Part shown: positions 42,764 through 52,490 of the stretch, piece by piece
Layout: every line of letters starts with the position of its first letter
Position numbering within the stretch: the first letter of the stretch is position 1
From: Anaerosacchariphilus hominis
Lineage (GTDB): Bacteria > Bacillota > Clostridia > Lachnospirales > Lachnospiraceae
Direction of reading: 5' to 3'
Length of the DNA: 64,000 nt
NCBI RefSeq assembly: GCF_014290175.1
Contig: NZ_JACOOR010000004.1
Location: 248,001-312,000, forward strand
The notes under the pieces: model-generated
Told to the model about the DNA's origin: nothing
The model's input: the letters and a program-made list of their open reading frames with translations, nothing else
The model's database searches: none
Program-made: the position numbers and the translations under genes

Positions 42764-43117
42764 ATGCACGGAAGAAAAAGCAGTTATAGCAGGAGAGCAG
42801 TATACAGAAGAAAAAATATGGTCGTTTTGATTTCCAGCCTTTGTATCGCCATTACATTAGCGATTCTGTTCGGAAGTTTTTTGTCAAAGGCAGAGACAAA
42901 GGCTTCGGAAGTCACTTATTACAAGTATTATACGAACGTGGAGGTACAGTCCGGCGACACGCTATGGAGCCTGGCAGAGGTTTATATGGACGAGAATTAT
43001 GCCTCCCGAGACGAGTATATCCGGGAAGTAAAACAGGTGAATCATCTGAGCAAGGGAGACACCATCGTTTCCGGAGAATACCTGATACTTCCGTATTACT
43101 CCACAGAATACAAGTAA
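42764..43117 (+). CDS. yneA: LysM-domain membrane protein, YneA-like division inhibitor
   Basis: 117 residues. A basic N-terminus and one membrane helix (about 19-40) precede a single external LysM domain (VEVQSGDTLWSLAEVYM to YLILPYY, about 60-112). This is the layout of YneA, which delays division during the SOS response. The SOS-type operators upstream and lexA 3.5 kb downstream support the role. ATG 42764 follows GAGGGAGGGCACACCTT. The in-frame upstream ATG lies inside the promoter region. Symbol by analogy. Confidence 0.75.
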   Translation: MHGRKSSYSRRAVYRRKNMVVLISSLCIAITLAILFGSFLSKAETKASEVTYYKYYTNVEVQSGDTLWSLAEVYMDENYASRDEYIREVKQVNHLSKGDTIVSGEYLILPYYSTEYK

Positions 43118-43263
43118 AGCAGATCAGTGATACTCTCACTGAGTTTTACATAGATAGACGAAGGAAGAAAGTCCGGAAGCTACAAAAGCTTATCTGATGA
43201 AGATGCATCTGAGGAATGCCTTAAGAAACGGGAACAGAAAAAAAGAATTAGAGTACAAAAGAG

Positions 43264-43312
43264 AACCTGATATCTGGCAGAGAGTAAACTGTCGGATATC
43301 AGGTTTTGTTTT
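43264..43312 (+). terminator. Terminator-like hairpin downstream of the LysM gene
   Basis: AACCTGATATC (43264-43274) pairs perfectly with GATATCAGGTT (43295-43305) and is followed by TTGTTTTG. Confidence 0.75.
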
Positions 43313-43770
43313 GATAATAGGTGTATGGAGAAAGATCTATGCGACAAATCCTTGTTTTTCACATAGATCTATGCAAAAAAGGGAACAGAACGGGTATCCG
43401 AACGTTTTCTATAGTATCTTATAAATACACGCAAATAAAAACATCTGCTATCAGTATGTGTCCCAACCTCTCTCATTCACTCCTCCGGGAAGCTGCAGGT
43501 GAACCCGGATAAAGCAAAATTGAAATTTCAGAACAACACTGATGCAGATGTCGAAGCTGCCGGATAGATTGTTTGGGTTGGTTTATAATGTAAGCGAATT
43601 GTTGGGTAACAGTATGCTCGCTTTCGAGGGATTTGGTGAGTAAGCATTTGTGTTGTCTGATGTAACAGGCCGAATGCCGTCACGACCTGTCAGACCAGAG
43701 AAAAAATGCATGTTCAAGATTTCTATCCTCCCGGCTGCCTGTACGGTTCCACATCGAGCGCATTCCATAA
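43313..43770. other. Non-coding gap with no recognised gene
   Basis: About 460 bp in which I see no convincing reading frame on either strand. AGATCTATG (43335-43343) and CATAGATCT (43362-43370) form an isolated inverted repeat. The minus strand here would be the region downstream of the cobalamin riboswitch, but no plausible start, ribosome binding site and frame combination is visible. Confidence 0.6.
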
Positions 43771-43771
43771 A

Positions 43772-43800
43772 CAAAAAATGCCTGCTTCCAAAAGCAGACA
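43772..43800 (-). terminator. Riboswitch expression-platform terminator
   Basis: On the minus strand TGTCTGCTT-TTGG-AAGCAGGCA is followed by TTTTTTG, about 75 nt after the riboswitch core. This is a standard position for a transcription-terminating platform. Confidence 0.7.
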
Positions 43801-43869
43801 CTCCAAAAAAGTCTAACGCAAATACTTTTTTGATAGGAACTGAACTTTCATCGGAAGTCTCTCCTCAAG

Positions 43870-44040
43870 TATTAAGCAGGTTTCCTGACTTACAGATCAA
43901 TATATGCCTCTTTCCTTCTCATACGGTAACGTACAATGGATTCATTAAGAGGATACTCCCTGAATACAGTGACCGGATCGCTCAGGATTCACACCTGATT
44001 CCCTTTTCTCATCTGGCTGAGGGGCCATCTGAGCACTTAA
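43870..44040 (-). ncRNA. Cobalamin riboswitch (no downstream gene)
   Basis: Read on the minus strand, the aptamer hallmarks appear in order: GGGAATCAGGTGTGAATCCTG (P3/J region), CGGTCACTGTAT (core, standing for GCCACTG), GAGAAGGAAAGAGGC (J6/3-type purine stretch) and GTAAGTCAGGAAACCTGCT, the near-universal B12-box end. A promoter precedes it and a terminator follows, yet no coding gene lies downstream on that strand before the convergent LysM gene. Confidence 0.88.
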
Positions 44041-44067
44041 TACCCTATATGGAATTGTACATTCCTT

Positions 44068-44095
44068 ATTATAGCAGTATGTACAGAAAAGTCAA
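44068..44095 (-). promoter_or_regulatory. Promoter driving the cobalamin riboswitch
   Basis: Minus strand TTGACT (44095-44090), a 16-bp spacer and TATAAT (44073-44068). Transcription would start about 20 nt before the aptamer. Confidence 0.75.
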
Positions 44096-44160
44096 TTCTT
44101 TTCTGGAAGTTTTACATAAAAAATGATAAAATAGAACCACAGAAAGGACGGGCATGCACA

Positions 44161-45228
44161 ATGAAATATAAAAACTATCACGAACAGAAGGATGCGGAGA
44201 ATATTCAGCGGCTGCGGGAGGTGCTTACTACCCTGCCCTCTTTTGTCAGTGATTATTTTCGGGCGACAGAAATGAGTACATCGACTACGACCCGTATTTC
44301 TTATGCCTACGATATCCGCATATTTTTCCGATTTCTGGTGGAACGGAATCCTTTATATCAGAATTATAAAACCTCGGATTTTACTTATGAGGATCTGGAA
44401 AAGCTTCAGGCGGTAGATATCGAGGAATACAAGGAATATCTGAAACTCTATCAAAAAGAAGAACATTATGGCGAAGTGGATATTACCAACGGGGAACGCG
44501 GCATGAAACGAAAAATGTCGGCGCTTCGCAGTCTTTTCACCTATCTGTACCGCTATGAACTGATCAAGAACAATCCCGTCGTTCTGGTAGACATGCCCAA
44601 GCTCCACGACAAAGCTATCATCCGCCTGGAACCGGACGAGACGGCCCGGCTTCTGGATTTTATAGAGCATGGCGGGGACGATCTGACCGGACAGAAAAAG
44701 ATCTATTATGAAAAAACCAAAGAACGGGATCTTGCCATTGTCACGCTCCTTTTGGGAACGGGAATCCGTGTATCGGAATGTGTAGGACTGGATATCACAG
44801 ATATTGATTTCAACAGCAATGGGATACGGGTTATTCGAAAAGGTGGTTCAGAAATGATTGTTTATTTTGGAGACGAAGTGGAACAGGCCCTGAAAAATTA
44901 TATCAATGGAAGCCGGAAGCTGATAAATCCCCAGGAAGGTCATGAAAACGCTCTCTTCTATTCTACCCAACGCCGTCGTATCGGTGTGGGCGCAGTGGAA
45001 AATCTGGTAAAAAAGTATTCCAGACAGGTGACGCCATTGAAGAAAATCACCCCCCACAAGCTTCGGAGTACCTACGGTACAACACTGTATCAGGAAACCG
45101 GCGATATTTATCTGGTGGCGGACGTGTTGGGGCATAAGGATGTCAATACCACAAGGAAGCATTACGCAGCCCAGGATGAGGCCAGACGGCGCAGCGCGGC
45201 TAATGTGGTAAAGCTTCGGAAAGAATAA
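44161..45228 (+). CDS. Tyrosine recombinase / integrase family protein
   Basis: 355 residues. A SAM-like N-terminal DNA-binding domain (about 20-120) precedes the catalytic domain with the complete set: Arg in GTGIRVSECVGL (about 199-210), Lys in RVIRKGG (about 224), HKLRSTYGTTLY (about 300) and LGHKDVNTTRKHY (about 326-338, ending in the Tyr nucleophile). It resembles chromosomal XerC/D-like recombinases of Clostridia rather than a phage integrase, and no attachment site or phage genes are seen. Its role is unknown. Confidence 0.9.
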   Translation: MKYKNYHEQKDAENIQRLREVLTTLPSFVSDYFRATEMSTSTTTRISYAYDIRIFFRFLVERNPLYQNYKTSDFTYEDLEKLQAVDIEEYKEYLKLYQKEEHYGEVDITNGERGMKRKMSALRSLFTYLYRYELIKNNPVVLVDMPKLHDKAIIRLEPDETARLLDFIEHGGDDLTGQKKIYYEKTKERDLAIVTLLLGTGIRVSECVGLDITDIDFNSNGIRVIRKGGSEMIVYFGDEVEQALKNYINGSRKLINPQEGHENALFYSTQRRRIGVGAVENLVKKYSRQVTPLKKITPHKLRSTYGTTLYQETGDIYLVADVLGHKDVNTTRKHYAAQDEARRRSAANVVKLRKE

Positions 45229-45258
45229 AAAATACCGTTAGAATTTGTGAAAGACAAC

Positions 45259-45308
45259 AAAGAACCCGCAGTTCTCAATCAAACTGAAAACTGCGGGTTC
45301 TATTATTT
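45259..45308. terminator. Bidirectional terminator between recombinase and DUF3048 gene
   Basis: AGAACCCGCAGTT pairs with AACTGCGGGTTCT across a 15-base loop, with A-rich and T-rich flanks serving both converging genes. Confidence 0.8.
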
Positions 45309-45316
45309 GAAGTTCT

Positions 45317-46444
45317 TTACTGGAGCACCAGTTCATCCCATACATCGTCTGCCACGAAGCCGATGTAAGTCTTTCCGGTATTGATAGTAATCTCGTCGCC
45401 ATTCTCATCATAGTAGATGGTGCGGTTGGTGTCGGATGTTTTGGTCCAGCTGATGGCGACAGCCTTGCCATTGGTAATATAGTAGCCTTCCTGGCCGCTT
45501 GCCAGACAGTTCCATACCATGTAACCATGCTCATCCAGCTGGCTGTAGGACATCTTCTGCAGGATGACATTCTTAAATGCCAGCTGCTTGTTGTTATTGC
45601 CCGGATCCAGATGCTTGGAGCCATACTCGGAGTACAGATAAGTGCCGCTCTCAGCGTCATAATCCAGCTGGGAACCATTGTGCTTGAAGGGCAGGTCAAC
45701 CAGCGTACAGTCGGTGCCGTCGGTCAGCTCTACCGGCTTGCTCTCGGACGCAAACTGGAAATGAGCCTCTGTGGGAGCATATTCGTTGTAATTGCGGTCG
45801 ATCTTGGAATTGTTCTTGAAATTCTTTGCCATATCGCCGGTCAGGATATACTCGGTGAACTCACGGGGCTTTCCATTTTTTACACGGGAAAAGGTTCCGC
45901 TGAAATGATCCACATAGGGATTATTCAGGAATGTATTGATATAGAAGGGGCCTCCGTCATGACATACGATGGCATTCCACTCCGGCGCAATCATCAGGTT
46001 GGTAGGACGTACGCTTCGAACGCTTCCCAGCTGTTTGATACTGTCATAATCCTTTACCAGAACCATGAAGCGGGTAATATGATCATTCAGGGTACTGTTC
46101 ATCATCTCATAGATGATATCAGCCTGGGTCAGACCGTAATGGGGAAGGGCCGTCTTTTCATTGTCAACCATGACAGCGATGGGACGCTGATCCTTCAGAT
46201 CTTCGCTGATCCACTCATTAGTCAGTTCGCTGTGATACATACCTTCGGGTGCTACTTCTTCCTCTTCGGCCTCTTCTTCGGTGTCTTCCGTGTTTTCTGT
46301 GTCATCTGCTACCACTTCTTCCTCTGTGGAAAAAGCGTTATCTGATGCAGCCTCTTCGTCGCCCTTGCCACAGCCGGTGACGCCCAAAAGACCTACAAGA
46401 GATAAGGTCAGCAGAATCAAGCCAAAACGTTTTTTCATCTGCAT
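45317..46444 (-). CDS. DUF3048 domain lipoprotein (YerB-like)
   Basis: 375 residues. A lipoprotein signal ends at LLGVTGCGKGDEE (Cys about 25). A very acidic Glu/Asp/Thr linker follows (about 29-66), then the DUF3048 domain: RPIAVMVDNEKTALPHYGLTQADIIYEM (about 86-113) and SVRSVRPTNL. It is exported and anchored, with an unknown function, possibly acting on cell wall. It is divergent from lexA. AGGAAGGAAACT precedes ATG 46444; a second in-frame ATG sits two codons on. Confidence 0.9.
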   Translation of the reverse strand: MQMKKRFGLILLTLSLVGLLGVTGCGKGDEEAASDNAFSTEEEVVADDTENTEDTEEEAEEEEVAPEGMYHSELTNEWISEDLKDQRPIAVMVDNEKTALPHYGLTQADIIYEMMNSTLNDHITRFMVLVKDYDSIKQLGSVRSVRPTNLMIAPEWNAIVCHDGGPFYINTFLNNPYVDHFSGTFSRVKNGKPREFTEYILTGDMAKNFKNNSKIDRNYNEYAPTEAHFQFASESKPVELTDGTDCTLVDLPFKHNGSQLDYDAESGTYLYSEYGSKHLDPGNNNKQLAFKNVILQKMSYSQLDEHGYMVWNCLASGQEGYYITNGKAVAISWTKTSDTNRTIYYDENGDEITINTGKTYIGFVADDVWDELVLQ

Positions 46445-46584
46445 AGTTTCCTTCCTGTGTAGAATTTAATAATCCGTTACATATTATATCATGTTCTGTA
46501 ACAGGTTACCAGTAAAAATGAAAAAGGATCTTAAAATTTACATAACAATTTGAAATAATTCTCAAATAGAAACTGAAAAAATCA

Positions 46585-46609
46585 GAACAAATTTTCTAAA
46601 CATTTGTTT
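46585..46609 (+). promoter_or_regulatory. Tandem LexA-type operator, lexA side
   Basis: GAACAAATTTTC (46585-46596) is followed 13 bp later by AAACATTTGTTT (46598-46609), a perfect dyad that overlaps the lexA -35. The first box is identical to the one at 42601. Confidence 0.8.
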
Positions 46610-46636
46610 GCATCATAAAACATCCTGTGTTATACT
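46608..46636 (+). promoter_or_regulatory. lexA promoter
   Basis: TTGCAT (46608-46613), a 17-bp spacer and TATACT (46631-46636), 44 bp before ATG 46680. Confidence 0.8.
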
Positions 46637-46679
46637 GAATACAAATATGAGACTACTATATATCGGGAGGAATGAGCTT

Positions 46680-47297
46680 ATGGCTTACGGAAAGATTTCA
46701 AAAAAGCAGTCAGAAATTCTTGAATATATTAAATCACAGATCATTAACAAGGGATATCCACCTTCAGTCCGGGATATCTGCGAAGCGGTGAATCTGAAGT
46801 CCACCTCTTCTGTCCATTCTCATCTGGAAACCCTGGAGAAGAACGGTTATATCCGTAGAGACCCCACCAAGCCCCGCGCCATCGAGATCATCGATGATAA
46901 CTTTAACCTGGTTCGCCGGGAAATGGTGAATGTGCCCATTGTAGGAAAGGTGGCTGCCGGAGAGCCGATCCTGGCTGTGGAGAATGTGGAGTCCTATTTC
47001 CCGGTTCCCACGGAGTTTATGCCCAATGAACAGTGCTTCATGCTGAAGGTACAGGGGGAGTCTATGATCAATGCCGGTATCTTCGATGGAGATACCATCA
47101 TCGTGGAACAGTGTCAGACCGCCTGCAACGGCGATATGGTGGTGGCTCTGGTGGAGGATTCTGCCACGGTGAAGACCTTCTATCGGGAGGCAGATCATAT
47201 CCGTCTTCAGCCGGAGAATGATACCATGGATCCGATTATCGTACCGGACTGCCAGATTCTGGGCCGGGTATTCGGAGTATTCCGGTTCTTCCGCTAG
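46680..47297 (+). CDS. lexA: LexA repressor
   Basis: 205 residues. The N-terminal winged helix is seen in [16 protein letters not shown] and [20 protein letters not shown]. The cleavage site Ala-Gly is in GKVAAGEPI (about 99-107). The catalytic Ser lies in [10 protein letters not shown] (about 125) and the Lys in [10 protein letters not shown] (about 163). LexA represses SOS genes until RecA-stimulated self-cleavage. ATG 46680 follows GGGAGGAATGAGCTT. Autoregulation is indicated by the operator pair over its promoter. Confidence 0.97.
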   Translation: MAYGKISKKQSEILEYIKSQIINKGYPPSVRDICEAVNLKSTSSVHSHLETLEKNGYIRRDPTKPRAIEIIDDNFNLVRREMVNVPIVGKVAAGEPILAVENVESYFPVPTEFMPNEQCFMLKVQGESMINAGIFDGDTIIVEQCQTACNGDMVVALVEDSATVKTFYREADHIRLQPENDTMDPIIVPDCQILGRVFGVFRFFR

Positions 47298-47309
47298 ACA
47301 CTACAAATG

Positions 47310-47362
47310 AGAACCCCTGTGGGACAGGTCGATTAAGGGATGTCCTACAGGGGTTCTTTATT
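47310..47362 (+). terminator. lexA terminator
   Basis: AGAACCCCTGTGGGACA pairs with TGTCCTACAGGGGTTCT and is followed by TTATTTA. Confidence 0.85.
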
Positions 47363-47418
47363 TACGCGAGCAAAATTCGCGAAGCGTATTTTATCTCGTT
47401 TGTAACTGTACGGCAGTT

Positions 47419-48042
47419 TTACCGCTCTTTGAGATTCAGAAATCCGAAAGGCTCTGCCGGATCCTCATGAAGAAAGTGCATCATCATATAGGCACATACC
47501 AGAGATACATTCTCTTCTTTTAAGATACGTCGGATCTCCGTCCGATCGGCCAGAACGACTTCGATTTCTTCTCCGTCCTCCAGGCCGTCCTTGGAAAGTT
47601 TTCCGTTCGCGGTTCCGTACACAGCTGCGCAGGACTCGTCGGTCATGCCGATGGTGGTAAAGAAGGGACGACTGTACATCTCGTCCACCTCCAGTGGATG
47701 GAAAGCAAGGCCGGTCTCCTCTTTCAACTCCCGGATGCCTGCCTGATGATAGTCTTCACCTTCGTCCACCAGTCCGGCGGGAAACTCGTAGATATAGTCT
47801 CCGATACTGAAACGATACTGACGGATCAGAACCACACGGTCCCGCTTCTCACCGTATAGGGCGTAAATGATAACGCCATCGGGCTTATTGACGTGGGTAT
47901 TCAGCTTCAGCTCTGCTACGTCCCTGGCCCGGGAGGCCACATGGTACAGACCCTGATGGCCGTTTTTATTCAGAGTTTCCAGATCATACATATTCAGATA
48001 ATGATTCTGAGTGGTTTTTATTACCTTTTCCACTTTGCTCAT
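47419..48042 (-). CDS. NUDIX hydrolase, ADP-ribose pyrophosphatase-like
   Basis: 207 residues. The Nudix box follows GX5EX7REUXEEXGU: it begins at GLVDEGE (about 100) and ends RELKEETG (about 115-122). SRPFFTTIGMTDE and an N-terminal beta domain fit the ADP-ribose pyrophosphatase subgroup. I use ATG 48042 (MSKVEKVIKTTQNHY). The longer in-frame extension runs back into rsfS. Only 4 bp separate it from rsfS. A degenerate form of the stop-proximal palindrome follows. Confidence 0.88.
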   Translation of the reverse strand: MSKVEKVIKTTQNHYLNMYDLETLNKNGHQGLYHVASRARDVAELKLNTHVNKPDGVIIYALYGEKRDRVVLIRQYRFSIGDYIYEFPAGLVDEGEDYHQAGIRELKEETGLAFHPLEVDEMYSRPFFTTIGMTDESCAAVYGTANGKLSKDGLEDGEEIEVVLADRTEIRRILKEENVSLVCAYMMMHFLHEDPAEPFGFLNLKER

Positions 48043-48046
48043 TTGC

Positions 48047-48409
48047 TTAAGCCTCCAGATCCTCCGCGGAGATGACGGAGCCGTCCCTCCAGATACGCTC
48101 CAGATCGTAGAACAGGCGGTTTTCTTCATCAAATACATGGATGATGATATCGCCATAGTCCAGCAGAATCCAGTTGGCGGTATTGTAGCCCTCGATCTGT
48201 TTCGGGGTATAGCCTGCCTTGTGTAGCTCTTCCTGGACATTGTCTACCATGGCCTGCACCTGATTTTTATTGGAGCCGCTGGCGATGAGAAAATAATCAG
48301 CCAGAACTGAGATTTTCGAAATATCTATGATACGGATATCGTGGGCTTTCTTTTCTTCCATGGCCTGAAAAGCCAGCCGTGCCATTTCCTTGGAAGGTGT
48401 CTGTGTCAT
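48047..48409 (-). CDS. rsfS: Ribosomal silencing factor RsfS
   Basis: 120 residues. The core block is DISKISVLADYFLIASGSNKNQV (about 29-51), followed by GYNTANWILLDYGDIIIHVFDEENRLFYDLERIW, the family signature. RsfS binds L14 and blocks subunit joining when nutrients are short. It lies in the standard order nadD-yqeK-rsfS. Confidence 0.95.
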   Translation of the reverse strand: MTQTPSKEMARLAFQAMEEKKAHDIRIIDISKISVLADYFLIASGSNKNQVQAMVDNVQEELHKAGYTPKQIEGYNTANWILLDYGDIIIHVFDEENRLFYDLERIWRDGSVISAEDLEA

Positions 48410-48421
48410 AAAGTCAGTCTC

Positions 48422-49021
48422 CTATTCCGGCAGAATGTCTGCCTGATTCTGATGTGCCTTATAATATTCATAGGCTTTTATGGTCATTTCATCTACCTCG
48501 CCGGTCCCCTCATCCAGATAGGAAAGGGTGTCGGAAAGGATTTTATAAAGGGCTGCATCCAGATCCAGAAAGGCCAGTTTACGGACTTCTGTAAGGTTCG
48601 GCGCCTTATTCCTGCGGGGTTCGATATAATCGGCGATGTATACGATCTTGTCCAGCAGCGACATGTCCGGTTTTCCGGTGGTGTGATACAAAATGGCGCT
48701 TAAGATTTCTTCGTCCTGAACGTCGTATTCGTGGGAAGCCAGAAAAGACCCCAGCTTAGCATGGAGAAGAAAGGGGTTCCGATTTTCCACTTCCGTAACC
48801 GGAATCTGATATTTCTCGCAGAGCTTCAGCTTTTTCCCATTGGGAATGCATTTGGCGCAGTCATGAAGCAGACCGGCGATCTGAGCTTTCTGGATATCAT
48901 ATTCATAGCGCATGGCCAGGGCCGCAGCAGTATACATGACGCCCAGAGTATGCTGATAGCGTCCTTCGTCCATCTCCCGTTTTAGTTTTTTCTGGAATGC
49001 TTTCATATCATAGGTCTTCAT
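48422..49021 (-). CDS. yqeK: Diadenosine tetraphosphate hydrolase, YqeK family HD protein
   Basis: 199 residues. HD-domain ligands are RYQHTLGVMYTA (about 21-32), AGLLHDCAKC (about 49-58), LLHAKLGSFLASHEY and LYHTTGKPDMSLLDKIVYIADYIEP. YqeK splits Ap4A symmetrically into ADP. It is placed between nadD and rsfS as in most Firmicutes. Confidence 0.93.
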   Translation of the reverse strand: MKTYDMKAFQKKLKREMDEGRYQHTLGVMYTAAALAMRYEYDIQKAQIAGLLHDCAKCIPNGKKLKLCEKYQIPVTEVENRNPFLLHAKLGSFLASHEYDVQDEEILSAILYHTTGKPDMSLLDKIVYIADYIEPRRNKAPNLTEVRKLAFLDLDAALYKILSDTLSYLDEGTGEVDEMTIKAYEYYKAHQNQADILPE

Positions 49022-49027
49022 AGGGTA

Positions 49028-49654
49028 TTACTCCTCAGTGAGACGGTATAATCCATTTTCATGGATGTAGGTTTCTACGGAATCCGGTACATAGTAGCGG
49101 ATGGACTTTCCGTTCTGTACCCGTTCCCGGATCATATTGGAGGAAATGTCAATATTCGGTGTCTCCAAGGGATAAATCTGTGCCTGATAGCGCCGAGACA
49201 GCTCCTGAATTCGCTGCCGGAGCTGCTCTGTCTCCATGTGATCCCGTGTGGCTGCCAGAATCCGGCATGCGTCGCAAATTCTCTGGGGCTCTTTCCAGGT
49301 ATCGAAGTGAATCAGAGAGTCGGCGCCCAGGATAAAATAGTAATCCGTATCCGGATGCTCCCGGTTCAGGTACTCCAGTGTCTCATAGGTATAGTGATAA
49401 TCCTGGGGTGTCTTTTCAAAGTCAGATACACACAGATGGGGGTTGTCAGATACGGCCAGTTCGGCCATACGGGTCCTCATGGCCATGCTGACATTAACCT
49501 GGCCCGCCTTGTGGGGCGGGTTGCCATTGGGCATAATCAATACATAGTCCAGGGAAAAGGACTCGTAGGCCGCTTCGGCCAGAATCAGATGTCCGGTATG
49601 AATCGGATCGAAGGTTCCGCCTAAAATGCCGACCTTTTTTCGACTATGTTCCAT
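49028..49654 (-). CDS. nadD: Nicotinate-nucleotide adenylyltransferase
   Basis: 208 residues. The nucleotidyltransferase motif GGTFDPIHTGHLILAE lies at about 11-26. The NaMN pocket and ATP motifs follow with MPNGNPPHK (about 41) and, near the end, ISSNMIRERVQNGKSIRYYVPD (about 170-191). NadD makes nicotinic acid adenine dinucleotide in NAD synthesis. It is six bases from yqeK. Confidence 0.96.
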   Translation of the reverse strand: MEHSRKKVGILGGTFDPIHTGHLILAEAAYESFSLDYVLIMPNGNPPHKAGQVNVSMAMRTRMAELAVSDNPHLCVSDFEKTPQDYHYTYETLEYLNREHPDTDYYFILGADSLIHFDTWKEPQRICDACRILAATRDHMETEQLRQRIQELSRRYQAQIYPLETPNIDISSNMIRERVQNGKSIRYYVPDSVETYIHENGLYRLTEE

Positions 49655-49708
49655 GAAACTACCTGCCTTTCCCTGAATCCCTTCCTTGAATCGGACACGA
49701 AAAATGAT

Positions 49709-50011
49709 TTATAACGGAAGTACAATCTTCTTTTTCTTGTACTTTTCATCTGTATTCTCACGATACAGTACGATCTTCTTACCGATGACCTGTACCACCT
49801 GGGAACGGGTACGGTCGGCGATGACCTCTGCGATCTCACGGGGATCGTCCGCGCAGTTCTGCAGAACGCTGAGTTTAATCAGCTCTCTGGCAGTCAGCGC
49901 TTCGTCCACAGCCTTGGTGAATTCCGGTGTGACAGAAGATTTGCCCACCTGGAAAATCGGGTCCATGGTCATGGCGAGGCTTTTTAAATAAGCACGCTGT
50001 TTACTTGTCAT
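49709..50011 (-). CDS. yhbY: YhbY/CRM-domain ribosome-associated RNA-binding protein
   Basis: 100 residues. The CRM-domain start MTSKQRAYLKSLA and the GxxG-like loop and strands DPIFQVGKSSVTPEF, KLSVLQNC and QVIGKKIVLYR are diagnostic. It is linked to 50S precursor assembly. AAAAGGAGAAACC precedes the start. A 137-bp gap with a small GCGGG/CCCGC-type hairpin separates it from obgE. Confidence 0.92.
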   Translation of the reverse strand: MTSKQRAYLKSLAMTMDPIFQVGKSSVTPEFTKAVDEALTARELIKLSVLQNCADDPREIAEVIADRTRSQVVQVIGKKIVLYRENTDEKYKKKKIVLPL

Positions 50012-50148
50012 GGTTTCTCCTTTTGTTATATATTTAGTTCGCAGTGTAGCTCGGCGGGCTTCGCCCTATGTGTCCAAAAGTCAACCGTCTGCCTTATGTG
50101 CAAGCACAACGTCAGCCGGCTGACTTTCGTCCACGCACTGCTCATTGT

Positions 50149-51456
<1,308 letters not shown>

Positions 51457-51466
51457 TTAAAATGGT

Positions 51467-51504
51467 AAAAAAGGCTTCAAATCTTTCCGACTTGAAGCCT
51501 TTTA
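51467..51504 (-). terminator. Terminator after rpmA
   Basis: Minus strand AAAAGGCTTCAAG pairs with TTTGAAGCCTTTT and is followed by a T-run, 9 bases past the rpmA stop. Confidence 0.8.
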
Positions 51505-51512
51505 CAACCAAC

Positions 51513-51800
51513 TTATTCTGCTGCTACCGGAACGATAGAAACCTGCTTCTTATCTCTTCCCTTTCTCTCGAATCTTACGATTCCGTCGGTCAGAGCAAAC
51601 AGTGTATCATCGCCACCGCGTCCTACGTTCACACCCGGGTGAATCTTGGTTCCGCGCTGTCTGTAAAGAATGTTTCCGGCCTTTACGAACTGTCCGTCGG
51701 CTCTCTTAGCTCCCAGTCTCTTGGACTCGGAATCTCTGCCGTTCTTTGTAGAACCTACTCCCTTTTTATGAGCGAATAACTGAAGGTTCATCTGTAACAT
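51513..51800 (-). CDS. rpmA: 50S ribosomal protein L27 (precursor form)
   Basis: 95 residues. The start [18 protein letters not shown] contains the N-terminal extension found in Firmicutes L27, which Prp removes after the Phe-Ala step before [16 protein letters not shown] and [20 protein letters not shown] are L27 signatures. ATG 51800 follows AAGGAGGTG; upstream in-frame codons overlap prp. The protease gene is immediately upstream. Confidence 0.96.
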   Translation of the reverse strand: MLQMNLQLFAHKKGVGSTKNGRDSESKRLGAKRADGQFVKAGNILYRQRGTKIHPGVNVGRGGDDTLFALTDGIVRFERKGRDKKQVSIVPVAAE

Positions 51801-51804
51801 GGTA

Positions 51805-52125
51805 TTACACCTCCTTGAATACAATCCTGATATATGGTTTCCCATAACTTTTTTGAATGTCTGTCAGTCCAAGTACCATGGAATCCATCAACAATGCGGC
51901 TTTCTCGGATAAAGGCTCCGGGAAGGTGCAGGTCAGAGCCCCATCCTCCTGTTCGCCGGAAAACTCATCCTCGGTAAAGGCCTCGATAGAATTCAGCGTA
52001 TTCAGTGAAAGAACACTGACTGCCGCGCAGATAATATCGGAACCCTCTTCCGCGTATCCGGCATGTCCATTGATATCGAACCCCAGATACTGTTCGGATT
52101 TCTTATATATGGTAACGGTTATCAT
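51805..52125 (-). CDS. prp: Ribosomal-processing cysteine protease Prp
   Basis: 106 residues. The catalytic pair is the His in [20 protein letters not shown] (about 20) and the Cys in the same block (about 32), both in the family positions. Prp trims the L27 N-terminal extension, which is essential for ribosome function in Firmicutes. It lies between rplU and rpmA with gaps of 5 and 4 bases. Confidence 0.94.
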   Translation of the reverse strand: MITVTIYKKSEQYLGFDINGHAGYAEEGSDIICAAVSVLSLNTLNSIEAFTEDEFSGEQEDGALTCTFPEPLSEKAALLMDSMVLGLTDIQKSYGKPYIRIVFKEV

Positions 52126-52130
52126 GACAA

Positions 52131-52490
52131 TTACTCAGCGTCTGCTGCAGCCTCAGCGTCAGCCTTCTTTGCACGCGGCTTTCTTACGGAGATCTTCTCG
52201 ATCTTCACTTCCGTGTACTGCTGTCTGTGACCATTCTTCTTGTGATATCCAGATTTTCTCTTGTACTTGTAAACGATGACTTTCTTACCCTTACCATCAC
52301 CGATTACAGATGCAGTTACAGTAGCTCCTGCTACAGTCGGTGTACCTACGGTCAGAGAATCTCCGCCAACTGCGAGAACCTGATCGAACTTATACTTCTC
52401 ACCAGCTGCAACGCCAAGCTTCTCAACCTTGATCACGTCGCCTTCAGATACTTTGTACTGTTTACCACCTGTTGCAATAATTGCGTACAT
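52131..52490 (-). CDS. rplU: 50S ribosomal protein L21
   Basis: 119 residues. [20 protein letters not shown] starts the protein. [23 protein letters not shown] (about 76-98) is the conserved basic loop. A C-terminal Ala-rich acidic tail of about 15 residues follows. ATG 52490 is behind AGGAGGTGCCACAGG. It is the first gene of the rplU-prp-rpmA operon. Confidence 0.96.
   Translation of the reverse strand: MYAIIATGGKQYKVSEGDVIKVEKLGVAAGEKYKFDQVLAVGGDSLTVGTPTVAGATVTASVIGDGKGKKVIVYKYKRKSGYHKKNGHRQQYTEVKIEKISVRKPRAKKADAEAAADAE

Noticed and set aside
43583..43801. 72-codon minus-strand frame downstream of the cobalamin riboswitch
   Set aside because: Its start lies inside the terminator hairpin, it has no ribosome binding site, and the translation resembles no protein family. 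I therefore do not count it as the missing regulated gene.
43650..44126. 158-codon plus-strand frame opposite the riboswitch
   Set aside because: It overlaps the structured riboswitch RNA on the other strand, lacks a ribosome binding site and shows no family pattern.
44161..45228. Integrase as the sign of a prophage or integrative element
   Set aside because: No attachment-site duplication, tRNA target or phage and conjugation genes are visible, and the surrounding genes are core SOS functions. A chromosomal recombinase is more likely.
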